Origin: JADLHS01 sp964594985
GTDB taxonomy: Bacteria; Verrucomicrobiota; Verrucomicrobiia; Limisphaerales; JADLHS01
NCBI GenBank assembly: GCA_964594985.1
Contig: CAZQNQ010000028.1
Span: forward strand, 4,580-68,579
Direction of reading: 5' to 3'
Length of the DNA: 64,000 nucleotides
The notes under the pieces are model-generated. The model did not search any database. It had not been told where the DNA came from and was given only the letters and a program-made list of their open reading frames with translations. The position numbers and the translations under genes are program-made. This document shows, piece by piece, positions 17,068 through 25,881 of the stretch (its first letter is position 1; each line of letters begins with the position of its first letter).

Positions 17068-17765
17068 ATGAATCCTCGCGCGCCGGCCGCTCCTCGGCTT
17101 CAACCCCATCCTCCGGGCGGATGGTTCGTCTGGCATTGGTCGAAGATGTGGCGGAGATGCGGGAGAGCTGGCGGCAATTGATTGATGGCCTGCCGGGATT
17201 CCGGTGCATCCGCGCCTGTGCCAGCGGCGTGGAAGCGTTGCGCGAATTGCCGGCGTTGAAACCGGACGTCGTGGTGATGGACATCCAGATGCCGGGCATG
17301 ACAGGGATTGAATGCACGATGCGCCTGAAACAACTTTTGCCTGCGACCCCGATTTTGATCCTCACCGTCTCGGCGGACAATCAAACTGTCTTCAGTGCGC
17401 TGGAGGCGGGCGCGGACGGCTACTTGTTGAAACGCTCGCGCCCGGAACAACTGCAGACCGCGATTCTTGATGTGCTCGCCGGCGGGGCCCCGATGACGAG
17501 CGAAATCGCGCGCCGCGTTGTGGCCTCGTTCCGCCAGCGGCCCGTGCATCGCGACGAGAAGGCCCGCCTGACGCCGCGCGAGGAAGAGGTGTTGGCGTTG
17601 TTGTCCAAGGGCTTTGCCAACAAGGAAATCGCCGACAAGATGTCCGTCAGCTACGAAACCGTCCGCGATCATCTCAAACACATCTACGAAAAACTCCACG
17701 TGCATTCGCGCACCGAGGCGGTGGCGCGGTTTTTGTCTTCCGGTCCGGCGGGTGGGGAGATGTAG
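17064..17765 (+). CDS. NarL/FixJ-type response regulator
   Basis: 233 residues from the ATG at 17064, which overlaps the kinase stop as ATGA, so this is its cognate partner. Receiver domain: acidic pair Glu27-Asp28 in LALVEDVAEM, phospho-acceptor Asp73 in VVVMDIQMPGMTG, and the LTVSA switch Thr/Ser followed by LLKRSRP with the conserved Lys. The C-terminal LuxR-type helix-turn-helix (RLTPREEEVLALLSKGFANKEIADKMSVSYETVRDHLKHIYEKL) binds DNA. The N-terminal 20 residues are Ser/Arg-rich and possibly disordered; an internal Met20 is an alternative start. The targets are unknown. The neighbouring exported proteins are the natural guess. Confidence 0.95.
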   Translation: MNESSRAGRSSASTPSSGRMVRLALVEDVAEMRESWRQLIDGLPGFRCIRACASGVEALRELPALKPDVVVMDIQMPGMTGIECTMRLKQLLPATPILILTVSADNQTVFSALEAGADGYLLKRSRPEQLQTAILDVLAGGAPMTSEIARRVVASFRQRPVHRDEKARLTPREEEVLALLSKGFANKEIADKMSVSYETVRDHLKHIYEKLHVHSRTEAVARFLSSGPAGGEM

Positions 17766-17770
17766 CCGCG

Positions 17771-17917
17771 TCGGGTGCGGCTGAAACTGCCGCGCCGCTT
17801 AGGTTCTTACTCTTAATCTTTTTCTTAATCTTAATCTCCCGGGCCTGAAGATTAAGAACAAGATTACGATTAAGATTAAGAACTGCGGCGATGCGCGGCA
17901 GTTTTAGTCACACCCGA
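17771..17917. repeat. Long palindromic repeat, family C copy 1
   Basis: About 147 bases forming one imperfect inverted repeat. The outer arms are TCGGGTGCGGCTGAAACTGC and GGCAGTTTTAGTCACACCCGA. The inner arms are runs of CTTAATC/GATTAAG units around a CTCCCGGGCCTGAAG centre. The same architecture is at 37031-37181, and partial copies are at 8470 and 61333. It lies just after the response-regulator stop and may act as its 3' hairpin. Confidence 0.88.
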
Positions 17918-18380
17918 TTGGCTTCCACGGCTTTTTCATTTGTATAAACGAGACAAACAGTTTGAAACGTGGATGGTTCGATGAAAGCGCCAAGCTGTTG
18001 CAGCAGTATGGATTGAACCCGAACCCCGAAGTTGGCGCGCGGCCATAACCGTAGGGCAGGCTTTTCAGCCTGCCAGTGCGGGCGACTTTCCAGTCGCCCG
18101 TTTTCCGAAACACCGGACTGGAAAGTCCGGTGGACCGGCAGGCTGGAAAGCCTGCCCGACTTTCCACCCGCGCCGTTTTGCCGCCGGCTTGTCCCCCCTC
18201 TTGTCCCCATTAACTCCCCACCACACCACCCAATTGAGGGGTAGTTTGGCCTCCCGCAAAAACTTAGAGTTTAGTCGTATTATCCATGACCCGTTCACCA
18301 CACCAGTTGCTGTCAACGTCGTTGTCACTCAATCCATGACACAGTTGTTTCCCGGTATAACCACCAACCAAATCCAACCC
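17918..18380. other. Intergenic region upstream of the giant autotransporter-repeat gene
   Basis: No supported gene. It contains repeat family B (18051-18160), a palindromic ACCCAATTGAGGGGTA at 18228-18243 that resembles a NarL-type operator, and a TATTAT at 18278-18283 that could be a -10 element about 100 bases before the start. The leader before 18381 is C/A-rich with no Shine-Dalgarno sequence. Confidence 0.5.
18051..18160. repeat. Multi-hairpin palindromic repeat, family B copy 1
   Basis: About 110 bases holding four successive small hairpins: GGCAGGCTTTTCAGCCTGCC, GGGCGACTTTCCAGTCGCCC, CCGGACTGGAAAGTCCGG and GGCAGGCTGGAAAGCCTGCC. The first and last also pair with each other. The second copy, at 25209-25320, lies inside a coding gene. 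Confidence 0.92.
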
Positions 18381-21300
18381 ATGAAAATGCAGTCTCAAAC
18401 CCACCACCAAACCCGCCGGACCGCCGCGAGTCTTTTGCTCCTGCTGGCCGTAATGCTCACCTTGGGCGGAAACAGTTTTGCCGCCACCATCGCCTATTGG
18501 AATTTTGAAGATGGGATCGATGGCCAACCCTTTAACCCCGTCAGCCAGCCGACCGGTTCGACCGGTTCGGTGGACGTCGTGAGCAGCACGTTGATGCGTG
18601 GCTTTGACGCGACTGTCGGGGCCAGCTTTACCGCTGCCACCTATGGGACCGGTTTAGGGGCGAATTTTAATGCCGCTCAAGACGGTTACGTGACGGAAGG
18701 GGCGCTCCACAATTGGGGGCCGACGAATTGGACGGTTGAGGTCATGGTCTATCTGAGAACTTTAGCGGGGTGGAACAGCCTTATCGGACGGGATGGTTCC
18801 AGTGTGGGTGGCCTCCCATCGGATTTCTATCTTCAGAACAACGGGGTCAATGATCAGTTCCGGATTGATTATCTCGCCGCCGATGGCACGCGCCGGATAT
18901 TGGACGGCACCTACGCCCCCCAGGCGAACACGTGGTATGCCTTGGCGGTGGTGAACGATGGCGTGACGCTTTCGATGTGGTTGGATGACGGGACCGGTTA
19001 CGCCCAAATCGGCGCGCTGGACATGTCGGCGCAGACTCCCGAGGCGAACGCCTTGACCAACTCTCTGCTCAACTGGACCTTTGGCCGTGGTTGGTACAAC
19101 GGCGGTCTCGTTGATCGCATTAATGGCATCATGGACAACATCCGCTTCAGCGATGTCGCATTGACCGCCGCCGAGTTCATCCAATTTCCGACCAATGTCT
19201 TTGTCCTCAGCGGTCCGACGCCGGCGAGCCAGACCGTTGCCCTGGGCAATCCCTTCAGTTTCTCCATCGTCGCGGGCGGCGTGAGTCCCACGTATCAATG
19301 GCGGCACGCGGGAACAAATCTCCCCGGCGAGACCAGTCCGACTTACAGCGTGGCGGTTTCCACCACTGCGCATCTCGGCAACTATGATTGCGTCCTGGCC
19401 AACGGTTTCAGTTCCGTCACCAGCTCGGTGGCTACGTTGAACCTGCATGTGCCGCGCAATCTGACTTGGGGCGGTCTGGCCGGTGGTTGGGATACGACCA
19501 CGGCGAACTGGACGACTAACAACGGGGGATCGTTCCTCGCTTACATTGAGACGGACAATGTGCGCTTTGATCCGTTCGGCGTCGCGCAACCAGTGGTTAC
19601 GTTGAATGCGGCCCACACGCCGACCTCGGTGACGGTTTCAAACGCCGGCTATACTTTCGCCGGTGCGGCGATCAGCAACGCCAGCTTGACGGTGGAAAAC
19701 AATGGAACGCTGGTGCTGTCCAACGTGGTCAGCTTTGGCAATAGCACGATCAACAGCGGCAGCCTGCATCTCTTCACCACCAACAACGCCTTGGGTAATC
19801 TGGCGATTGCGGCGGGCGGCAAAGTCAACCTCAACGGTAATTCGCAGTCGGCCGCCGGTTTGTCGGGCGCCGGCTTGATTTCCTCCACCAGCGGCGCGCC
19901 GGTGCTGACGTTCGGCAGCGGCAACGCCAATGCGACCTGGAGCGGCAGCATCACCAACGAAGGTGGTAACCCCAGCTTCATCAAGGTCGGCACGGGGACC
20001 AACACCTTCTCCGGTTCAAACTACTTGGCCGGTGCCGCTGCGAGCCAGGTGAATGGCGGTGGATTGATCATTCCCGCTGGTGGCGCACTCGTTCCGAGCG
20101 GCACCGCGGAATTCTGGGTGGCGCAAGGGGCCACGACGGGTTATGCCGAAGTCAGCGGCGGTTCGCTCTCGGTCAGCAACTGGTTCGTCGTGGGCCGCAA
20201 CGCGGCGACGGCCAACGGCACCTTTGTGCTCAACAGCGGCACGGTCAGCAAGCAGGGGGGTGGCAATGTCGTCGTGGGTTCACTCGGTGCGACGGGCAAA
20301 CTCATTGTCAACGGCGGTCAGTTTTTGAATAACGCCAACCTCTGGCTGGGTGAAAATGCCGGCGCGAACGCGACGCTGTATTTGAACGGCGGTTTGTTGC
20401 AGGCAACGCAGGTCCGGGTTAACGGCACTGGGGTCGCGATTTCGTATGCCTATTTCAACGGCGGCACGCTGCAAGCCACGGCCGCAAGCGCGGACTTTAT
20501 TCCTTCGCCGACCATCGGGGTTATCCAGGCTGGCGGTTTGGTGTTTGATAACAACGGCAATGACATCACGATCACCAGCATGTTGGTGGAAGACAGTTTG
20601 ACACCTTCCACGGGTGGCGGTCTGACCAAGATGGGCACGGGCACGTTGACCTTGTCGGGCGGTTATAACTACACCGGTCCGACCATTGTGAAGAATGGCA
20701 CCTTGGCGCTCAATCCGGCGGCGGCTGTCTCCAGCCCGGACGTGGTCGTCAGCAACGCCAGCCTGAGCATTTCGAGTGGAACGCTGAATGCCGGCGATGT
20801 CACCCTGGGGAATGGCGCGGTGCTGAATCTCAACTATGGCGATCTGCTCGCCAATCCAGGGTCGCCCATGATTGCGGCCGGCGGCAATCTGACCGCCTCC
20901 GGCACGACGATCACGATCAACATCCAGGCGAACGGCTTGGTCCCCGGAACGATTCCGTTGATCACTTACGGCGGTTCGACCCTCGGCAGCATCGCAAACT
21001 TTGTGCTCGGACCGCTTCCCCCCGGCGTTACCGCCAACCTCGTCAATGCGGCGAACAGCCTCAACCTGAACGTCACTGCGGCCGGCCAGAACCTCAGTTG
21101 GTATGGCGATGTCAACAACATCTGGAACATCAATAGCGCGGCCAACTGGGCCAACAGCCTCGTGCCTGGTGCGAAGTATCTGGAATACGGCTCGGTGGGT
21201 GACCCGGTCAAATTCGATGACACCGCCGCCGGCAACTACGACGTCAACCTCACCGCCAGCGTGCATCCGTTCAGCGTGACGGTGAATGCGGCCAACAACT

Positions 21301-23078
21301 ACAGCATCACCGGCGCGGGCGGCATCACCGGGGCAACTGCAATCGTGAAGACCAACACTGGCACACTCGTTCTGAATACGGTGAACACCCATACGGGTGG
21401 CACCATCATCGGCCAGGGTATCTTGATGATCAGCAATGCCACGGCCTTGGGCCCGGTGGGCGGCAATGTGCGACTGAATGGCGGGACGCTGCAGTTGGCG
21501 GCGAATACCACCAGTTCCAATGCGATCACGACTGCGACCGCCTCCTCGATTGAGGTGAACCCTGGCGTTACGGCTAATTTCATCGGGACGCTCAGTGGTG
21601 CCGCAAGATTGTCCAAACGGGGCGAGGGCACGCTGGGAATCAGTGGCACGAACACCCCGACCGGCAGCCTGTCGATCGTTGGCGGCACTGTACAAATCAC
21701 GGGTGGCGCCACCACGTTTGGGGCCGGCCCTAATTATGTGGGGTATCTGAATGGCAGTCCCAGTTTGAACCTGACCGGCGGAAGCAACTATTTTGCGGGA
21801 GACTTCCGCGTCGGCGGTTCGGACGCCAACGGATTGGGCATCACGCCCACCGGCACAGTCACCATCGCCAACAGCACCTTGTCGGTGGGTTCATTGACCA
21901 TTGCCCGCGGTAACAACATTCAAAACTCGGCCGTTGGCACTGTCACGGTGAACAGTGGCGGCACCTTGAATTCCGAGGGAGACATCGTCGTTGACTTCGC
22001 CGGGGACGCCAACAACGACGCCGTCCTTAATTTGAATGCGGGGGGCACGGTGAACCTTGCGACCACGACGACGCGCTGGTTTATCGTGAGTCAGTGGGAC
22101 TTGGGTGATGCCACGGTGAATATCAACGGCGGGCAGCTTAACCTGAGTGCCAACACCGCCCTGCGTTTCGCCACCGGTAATAACAGTGGCACCAACGTCG
22201 TCAACCTTAACTCGGGCGCGATTACCTTCTATAGCGACAACAAGACGACGGTGGGCGGTACGGGGGTACTAGACCTGCATCAGGGCAGCGGCGCTTCCGC
22301 CAATACCTTCAACCTCAACGGCGGGGTGTTGTCCACCTTCGGCGTTATAACAGCTAACAATACCGGTTCGCGCGCGTTCAACTTCAACGGCGGCACGCTG
22401 CGCGCCATCGGTAACAATGCGACGTTCTTCTCCGTCGGGACGGGAAATGCGGCGGCGAACGTGCGCAACGGTGGGGCGATCATTGACACCGCTGGCTTCA
22501 TTGTTACAAACGCTCAAGTATTGCGGCATTCGGACATCGCGGGAGACAATGCCATTGACGGTGGGTTGACCAAGCTCGGTGCGGGCACCTTGACCTTGAC
22601 GGCGAGCAATAACTACACGGGGAACACCACTGTCAACAACGGCACGTTGGCTATTAACTCGCCCTATCTGCCCGACACCGCGAATGTCAACATTGCTGCC
22701 AGTGGCAAGCTTCAGTTGAACTTCGCCGGCACGGATGTGGTGAATGGGTTGACCATTGCCGGGGTCACGCAAGCGAACGGAACCTATGGGGCCACGGGAT
22801 CTGGCGCCGCAAACATTGATGATGTTCACTTTGCCGGCCCGGGCGTGTTACAGGTCGGTCCGCCCAAGCCGGCTCTGAACGTAACGCAGGCTGGGAATAC
22901 GCTGACCTTCAACTGGAGCGGAGCCTACAAGTTGGTGGCGCAGACGAATTCGCTGGGAGTGGGGCTGCAAAGTGGGGCGGTCTGGTATGACGTTCCGGGT
23001 GGTACCACCAGCGGGGTGGCGATAACCATTGATCCGGCCCAACCGACGGTGTTCTTCGGGCTTGCCCCGACTCCGTAA
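18381..23078 (+). CDS. Giant secreted protein: LamG-like, Ig-like and autotransporter-associated beta-strand repeats
   Basis: 1565 residues from the ATG at 18381. The frame is open further upstream, but only this start places a signal peptide (about 1-35, RRTAASLLLLLAVMLTLGGNSFA) at the N-terminus. Then come a LamG/concanavalin-like jelly roll (about 36-265), an Ig-like domain (about 270-350, YQWRHAGTNLPG and LGNYDCVLAN), and about 1100 residues of beta-helix sequence with at least five autotransporter-associated strand motifs such as LTKLGAGTLTLTASNNYTG. The C-terminus is not a beta barrel or PEP-CTERM signal but a short module (LTFNWSGAYKLVAQTN, then TVFFGLAP) that recurs in other secreted proteins here. 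Likely surface-exposed or released, with an adhesin or matrix role. Asn/Gly/Thr-rich throughout. A hairpin terminator follows. Confidence 0.88.
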   Translation: MKMQSQTHHQTRRTAASLLLLLAVMLTLGGNSFAATIAYWNFEDGIDGQPFNPVSQPTGSTGSVDVVSSTLMRGFDATVGASFTAATYGTGLGANFNAAQDGYVTEGALHNWGPTNWTVEVMVYLRTLAGWNSLIGRDGSSVGGLPSDFYLQNNGVNDQFRIDYLAADGTRRILDGTYAPQANTWYALAVVNDGVTLSMWLDDGTGYAQIGALDMSAQTPEANALTNSLLNWTFGRGWYNGGLVDRINGIMDNIRFSDVALTAAEFIQFPTNVFVLSGPTPASQTVALGNPFSFSIVAGGVSPTYQWRHAGTNLPGETSPTYSVAVSTTAHLGNYDCVLANGFSSVTSSVATLNLHVPRNLTWGGLAGGWDTTTANWTTNNGGSFLAYIETDNVRFDPFGVAQPVVTLNAAHTPTSVTVSNAGYTFAGAAISNASLTVENNGTLVLSNVVSFGNSTINSGSLHLFTTNNALGNLAIAAGGKVNLNGNSQSAAGLSGAGLISSTSGAPVLTFGSGNANATWSGSITNEGGNPSFIKVGTGTNTFSGSNYLAGAAASQVNGGGLIIPAGGALVPSGTAEFWVAQGATTGYAEVSGGSLSVSNWFVVGRNAATANGTFVLNSGTVSKQGGGNVVVGSLGATGKLIVNGGQFLNNANLWLGENAGANATLYLNGGLLQATQVRVNGTGVAISYAYFNGGTLQATAASADFIPSPTIGVIQAGGLVFDNNGNDITITSMLVEDSLTPSTGGGLTKMGTGTLTLSGGYNYTGPTIVKNGTLALNPAAAVSSPDVVVSNASLSISSGTLNAGDVTLGNGAVLNLNYGDLLANPGSPMIAAGGNLTASGTTITINIQANGLVPGTIPLITYGGSTLGSIANFVLGPLPPGVTANLVNAANSLNLNVTAAGQNLSWYGDVNNIWNINSAANWANSLVPGAKYLEYGSVGDPVKFDDTAAGNYDVNLTASVHPFSVTVNAANNYSITGAGGITGATAIVKTNTGTLVLNTVNTHTGGTIIGQGILMISNATALGPVGGNVRLNGGTLQLAANTTSSNAITTATASSIEVNPGVTANFIGTLSGAARLSKRGEGTLGISGTNTPTGSLSIVGGTVQITGGATTFGAGPNYVGYLNGSPSLNLTGGSNYFAGDFRVGGSDANGLGITPTGTVTIANSTLSVGSLTIARGNNIQNSAVGTVTVNSGGTLNSEGDIVVDFAGDANNDAVLNLNAGGTVNLATTTTRWFIVSQWDLGDATVNINGGQLNLSANTALRFATGNNSGTNVVNLNSGAITFYSDNKTTVGGTGVLDLHQGSGASANTFNLNGGVLSTFGVITANNTGSRAFNFNGGTLRAIGNNATFFSVGTGNAAANVRNGGAIIDTAGFIVTNAQVLRHSDIAGDNAIDGGLTKLGAGTLTLTASNNYTGNTTVNNGTLAINSPYLPDTANVNIAASGKLQLNFAGTDVVNGLTIAGVTQANGTYGATGSGAANIDDVHFAGPGVLQVGPPKPALNVTQAGNTLTFNWSGAYKLVAQTNSLGVGLQSGAVWYDVPGGTTSGVAITIDPAQPTVFFGLAPTP

Positions 23079-23106
23079 GGCGCGCTCGCTGGAGTAAAAT
23101 GACTGG

Positions 23107-23135
23107 AGGGCGACGCCTTGCAGGGGCGTCGCCCT
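23107..23135 (+). terminator. Stem-loop after the giant repeat protein
   Basis: Perfect 11-bp stem (AGGGCGACGCC with its complement at 23125-23135) and a 7-base loop, 28 bases past the stop. The T-run is weak (ATTATTG), so termination efficiency is uncertain. Confidence 0.6.
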
Positions 23136-23388
23136 ATTATTGACCGGTGAATAACGAACATGAAACGCAGTTGGATAAACGAGTCCGATTTTTGTGTGCG
23201 AACAGCTCTGAATGTATTGGCGGGACTGCACGGCCACCGCTTCGAATCACGCCAATCACCGGTTGCGATGTTCAAGTGCCATCCCGAACCGGCAAAATGC
23301 GCGTCCGGGTGCGGCACCCCTCAATCTGCGGCTATAATATTACCAAAAACCCTTACGTAAGAACTGACGGACAAACTTTATTGCCACC
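23136..23388. other. Pseudopilin gene upstream region
   Basis: 253 bases without a supported gene between the terminator and the pseudopilin start. The first 170 bases hold nothing I can identify. The promoter-like elements are in the last 80 bases. Confidence 0.5.
23315..23340 (+). promoter_or_regulatory. Candidate promoter of the pseudopilin gene
   Basis: A perfect TATAAT at 23333-23338 lies about 50 bases upstream of the start codon. There is no good -35 element. Instead CACCCCTCAAT (23315-23325) occupies that position and shares ten bases (ACCCCTCAAT) with the palindrome upstream of the giant repeat gene (minus strand, 18228-18243). This suggests an activator-dependent promoter. Confidence 0.4.
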
Positions 23389-24195
23389 ATGAAAAATAGC
23401 AGCACCAACCGTAAACAAGCTCCCGAGGTTCAAATCGGCTTTACCCTGATTGAGTTGCTCGTCGTGATCGCGATCATCGCGATCTTGGCGGCGATGTTGT
23501 TGCCGGCACTGGCGAAGGCCAAGGAGAAGGCCAAACGCATCACCTGCCTCAACAATCTGCGGCAGTTTGCCATTGCCACGACGATGTATGCCGGGGATTA
23601 CAAAGATAAGCTCCCTGCCACCACTGGCCAGTGGGCTTGGGATATTGACGATAGTGTGGCCCAAGCGATGATTGCCAGCGGGCTCAAGAAAAAGACCTTC
23701 TACTGCCCGGGCACGGCGCCGCGGTTCAACGACGATTTGAATTTCAATAACCTCTCCCCAAACAGTCTCTGGAACTTTTTTGCCAATGAGGGGACCCAAC
23801 CCCCCCCCATTCACGTGATCGGCTACGTCATGGCGTTTGACTGTGCCTCACTCTCTCAGTCCAATCGGAATTACACCATCGTGAACGAACAGTATAAGGT
23901 GAATGCGTTCCAAAGTTTTGCTCAATCGGTCAGTGATCGGCCTTTGATTTCCGATGCCAACATCAGCGATAGTTTGGCTGGTACCGCCGCTAATCCGCCG
24001 ACAACTGGGGCCGGTTTTACGGATGTGGAAGGTGGCTTTGCCATTAACGGCGCGAAAGTCTATCATCTGAGTCCGCACCTGAAAGGCAAAGTGCCTGACG
24101 GGGGTCATATCGCCTTCAAGGACGGGCACGTCCAATGGCGCAAATTCCAATCCATGGTCCAACGCGCTGAAAGACAGAAAGGCTTCTGGTGGTAA
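23389..24195 (+). CDS. Type II secretion/type IV pilus-like pseudopilin (prepilin N-terminal methylation motif)
   Basis: 268 residues. The prepilin motif GFTLIELLVVIAIIAILAAMLLPAL is near the N-terminus after a 14-residue basic leader, with Glu at +5. Prepilin peptidase should cut before Phe and methylate it. The N-terminal helix is followed by KAKEKAKRITCLNNLRQ and a globular domain ending in GGHIAFKDGHVQWRKF, the end typical of the large pseudopilin paralogue family in Verrucomicrobia and Planctomycetes. Individual functions are unsettled; a part in a secretion pseudopilus or a surface filament is likely. No other secretion-system gene is adjacent. It is transcribed in the same direction as the giant surface protein upstream. 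Confidence 0.93.
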   Translation: MKNSSTNRKQAPEVQIGFTLIELLVVIAIIAILAAMLLPALAKAKEKAKRITCLNNLRQFAIATTMYAGDYKDKLPATTGQWAWDIDDSVAQAMIASGLKKKTFYCPGTAPRFNDDLNFNNLSPNSLWNFFANEGTQPPPIHVIGYVMAFDCASLSQSNRNYTIVNEQYKVNAFQSFAQSVSDRPLISDANISDSLAGTAANPPTTGAGFTDVEGGFAINGAKVYHLSPHLKGKVPDGGHIAFKDGHVQWRKFQSMVQRAERQKGFWW

Positions 24196-24329
24196 AAGTG
24201 CCAGAGATTTTACCGCTCTAAAGAGATTGTCTGAATCCGCTCAAGCAAGCTGGCTGGGCCTAAGCAGATGAAAATCAGCCCACAGGTATCGCTGTAATCA
24301 AGGCTGCGCAAACTTGAGCCCGCCCAAGA

Positions 24330-24875
24330 TCATTTCGCGGCGATCGCGGCTTCGATCGCTTTGGTCAGCTCTTCCGAATCGGGTTTTACGCCGGAATCGA
24401 AGCGTTGGAGGATTTTGCCGTCTTTGCCGACGAGGAACTTGTTGAAGTTCCATTTGATGTCGCCGGGGAAGGGTGAGTCTTTGCCCGCGAGCAGGGTGTA
24501 GAGCGGATGGCGATTGGCCCCATTCACTTCGATTTTGTCGAACAGCGGGAACGTGACGCTGTATTTGCTGGAGCAGAATTGTTTGATCTCCTCGTTTGTG
24601 CCGGGTTCTTGCCCGCCGAATTGATTGCACGGGAAGCCCAGGATCACGAAGCCCTGGTCCTTGTATTTTTGATAGGTGGCTTCCAGCCCGCCGTATTGCT
24701 TGGTATAACCGCACTTGGACGCGACGTTGACGATGAGCACGGCTTTGCCTTTGTAGGCGGCGAGCGTGGTGTCCTTGCCGTCAATGTCCTTGAGCTTGAT
24801 GTCGTAGAGGGATTGGGCGGTGGCGGCGATGGTGGTCATGGCGAGGAGGGAGGCGATCAGGGTGACGGTGTTCAT
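24330..24875 (-). CDS. Exported glutathione peroxidase-like peroxidase (Cys type)
   Basis: Thiol peroxidase of the GPx family, probably thioredoxin-dependent. From the Met at 24875 it has 181 residues. A signal peptide (about 1-20, VTLIASLLAMTTIAATAQS) predicts export to the periplasm. The active-site tetrad is visible: Cys in NVASKCGYT in place of selenocysteine, Gln in FPCNQFGGQEPG, and Trp/Asn in IKWNFNKFLV. A second Cys in GFPCNQF fits a resolving role. An alternative start lies three codons earlier. It stands alone, with 134 bases to the pseudopilin and 72 to the pseudouridine synthase. Confidence 0.92.
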   Translation of the reverse strand: MNTVTLIASLLAMTTIAATAQSLYDIKLKDIDGKDTTLAAYKGKAVLIVNVASKCGYTKQYGGLEATYQKYKDQGFVILGFPCNQFGGQEPGTNEEIKQFCSSKYSVTFPLFDKIEVNGANRHPLYTLLAGKDSPFPGDIKWNFNKFLVGKDGKILQRFDSGVKPDSEELTKAIEAAIAAK

Positions 24876-24947
24876 GTGGAGCATAGTTAGTTTGGCTTAG
24901 GCAACTGTCAAACGGAGCAAATAGGACGGAGCAGGGTGGGGCGGCAT

Positions 24948-25697
24948 TCATCTGCTGGCGACCAGGCTTCGCTCGGTTTCGGAGAGAACCTTCCATTTGC
25001 CCGGCGGTAAATCTCCGAGCAAAAACCGGCCAATCCGCACGCGAACCAGCCGTAAAGTCGGATGGCCGATGGCGGCGGTCATGCGGCGGACTTGACGGTT
25101 TTTGCCTTCAATCAATTCCAGCGCAATCCAACAGTCCGGCACACTTTTGCGGAAACGGACCGGCGGGGTGCGCGGGAAAATCATGGGAGCACCCCGTTCC
25201 CTGTTTCTGTAGGGCGGACATTCCTGTCCGCCGGTGCGGGCGACTTTCCAGTCGCCCGTTTCCTCGGAACACCGGACTGGAAAGTCCGGTGCACCGGCAG
25301 GCTGGAAAGCCTGCCCTACGTTGCGGGGGGGCGGCAGGTCGGCTGCGGGAAATTCGGATGTCACGACCGGCTGCGGCTCCAGCAGCCACGCGCGACAGGG
25401 CAGAGTTTTGCGGCTTTGAATCACCAGGCCGCGCGATAACTGTTGCAGCGCCTCCGCCGAGGGAATCCGTTCCACCTGCGCCCAATACTCGCGTTCGTGG
25501 GCGTGGCGGGGTTCGAGCAGCCGGGCGTTCCATTCCACCTCGTCACTCAACAGCAGCAGTCCCTCGGAGTCGGCGTCCAGTCGGCCGATGGGATAAACAT
25601 TCTTGGGAAAACCAAACTCCGCCAGCGGACGATTCGGCGAGCCGTCCGGCGTAAACTGCGACAGCACGCCGTAGGGTTTATGGAAGGCGATCAGCAC
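24948..25697 (-). CDS. RluE/RsuA-type 23S rRNA pseudouridine synthase interrupted in frame by a palindromic repeat
   Basis: 249 residues from a GTG start. Family motifs: KPYGVLSQFT at the N-terminus, the catalytic GRLDADSEGLLLLS (Asp41), and the C-terminal RFRKSVPDCWIALELIEGKNRQVRRMTAAIGHPTLRLVRVRIG. RluE modifies U2457 of 23S rRNA in E. coli; that specificity here is inferred. Residues about 126-163 (GQAFQPAGAPDFPVRC and onward) have no family counterpart and are encoded exactly by repeat family B (25209-25320). The insert keeps the frame open, adds about 37 residues, and falls in a loop before the FPRTPPVRFRKS strand. The fold on both sides is complete, so the protein could still work. Confidence 0.9.
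   Translation of the reverse strand: MLIAFHKPYGVLSQFTPDGSPNRPLAEFGFPKNVYPIGRLDADSEGLLLLSDEVEWNARLLEPRHAHEREYWAQVERIPSAEALQQLSRGLVIQSRKTLPCRAWLLEPQPVVTSEFPAADLPPPRNVGQAFQPAGAPDFPVRCSEETGDWKVARTGGQECPPYRNRERGAPMIFPRTPPVRFRKSVPDCWIALELIEGKNRQVRRMTAAIGHPTLRLVRVRIGRFLLGDLPPGKWKVLSETERSLVASR
25209..25320. repeat. Multi-hairpin palindromic repeat, family B copy 2, inside a coding gene
   Basis: 112 bases bounded by GTAGGG and CCCTACG, with the same four-hairpin layout as 18051-18160. The central part, from the GGGCGACTTTCC hairpin to the end, is nearly identical between copies, while the first hairpin differs in sequence (GGCGGACATTCCTGTCCGCC) but still pairs. It lies wholly within the pseudouridine synthase gene and is translated. 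Confidence 0.93.
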
Positions 25698-25881
25698 ATC
25701 CGCAGGTTAAAAGGCGACTCCGCCGTGTCCAGCGATTTGCATGGTTCCCCCGAAATTAACGGGCAGATTACCCTTGGAAACACGCGGTTATTCGCAGGTT
25801 ACTGCCGACGACCGTAATTCATCCCAGTAAGAAATATGTTGCCACGGTAACGCCTCGGGGCTTACAAGTCTGCCGCGTCAC

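Noticed and set aside
24330..24884. Selenoprotein glutathione peroxidase
   Set aside because: The active-site codon is an ordinary Cys codon and no in-frame TGA or SECIS-like structure is needed.
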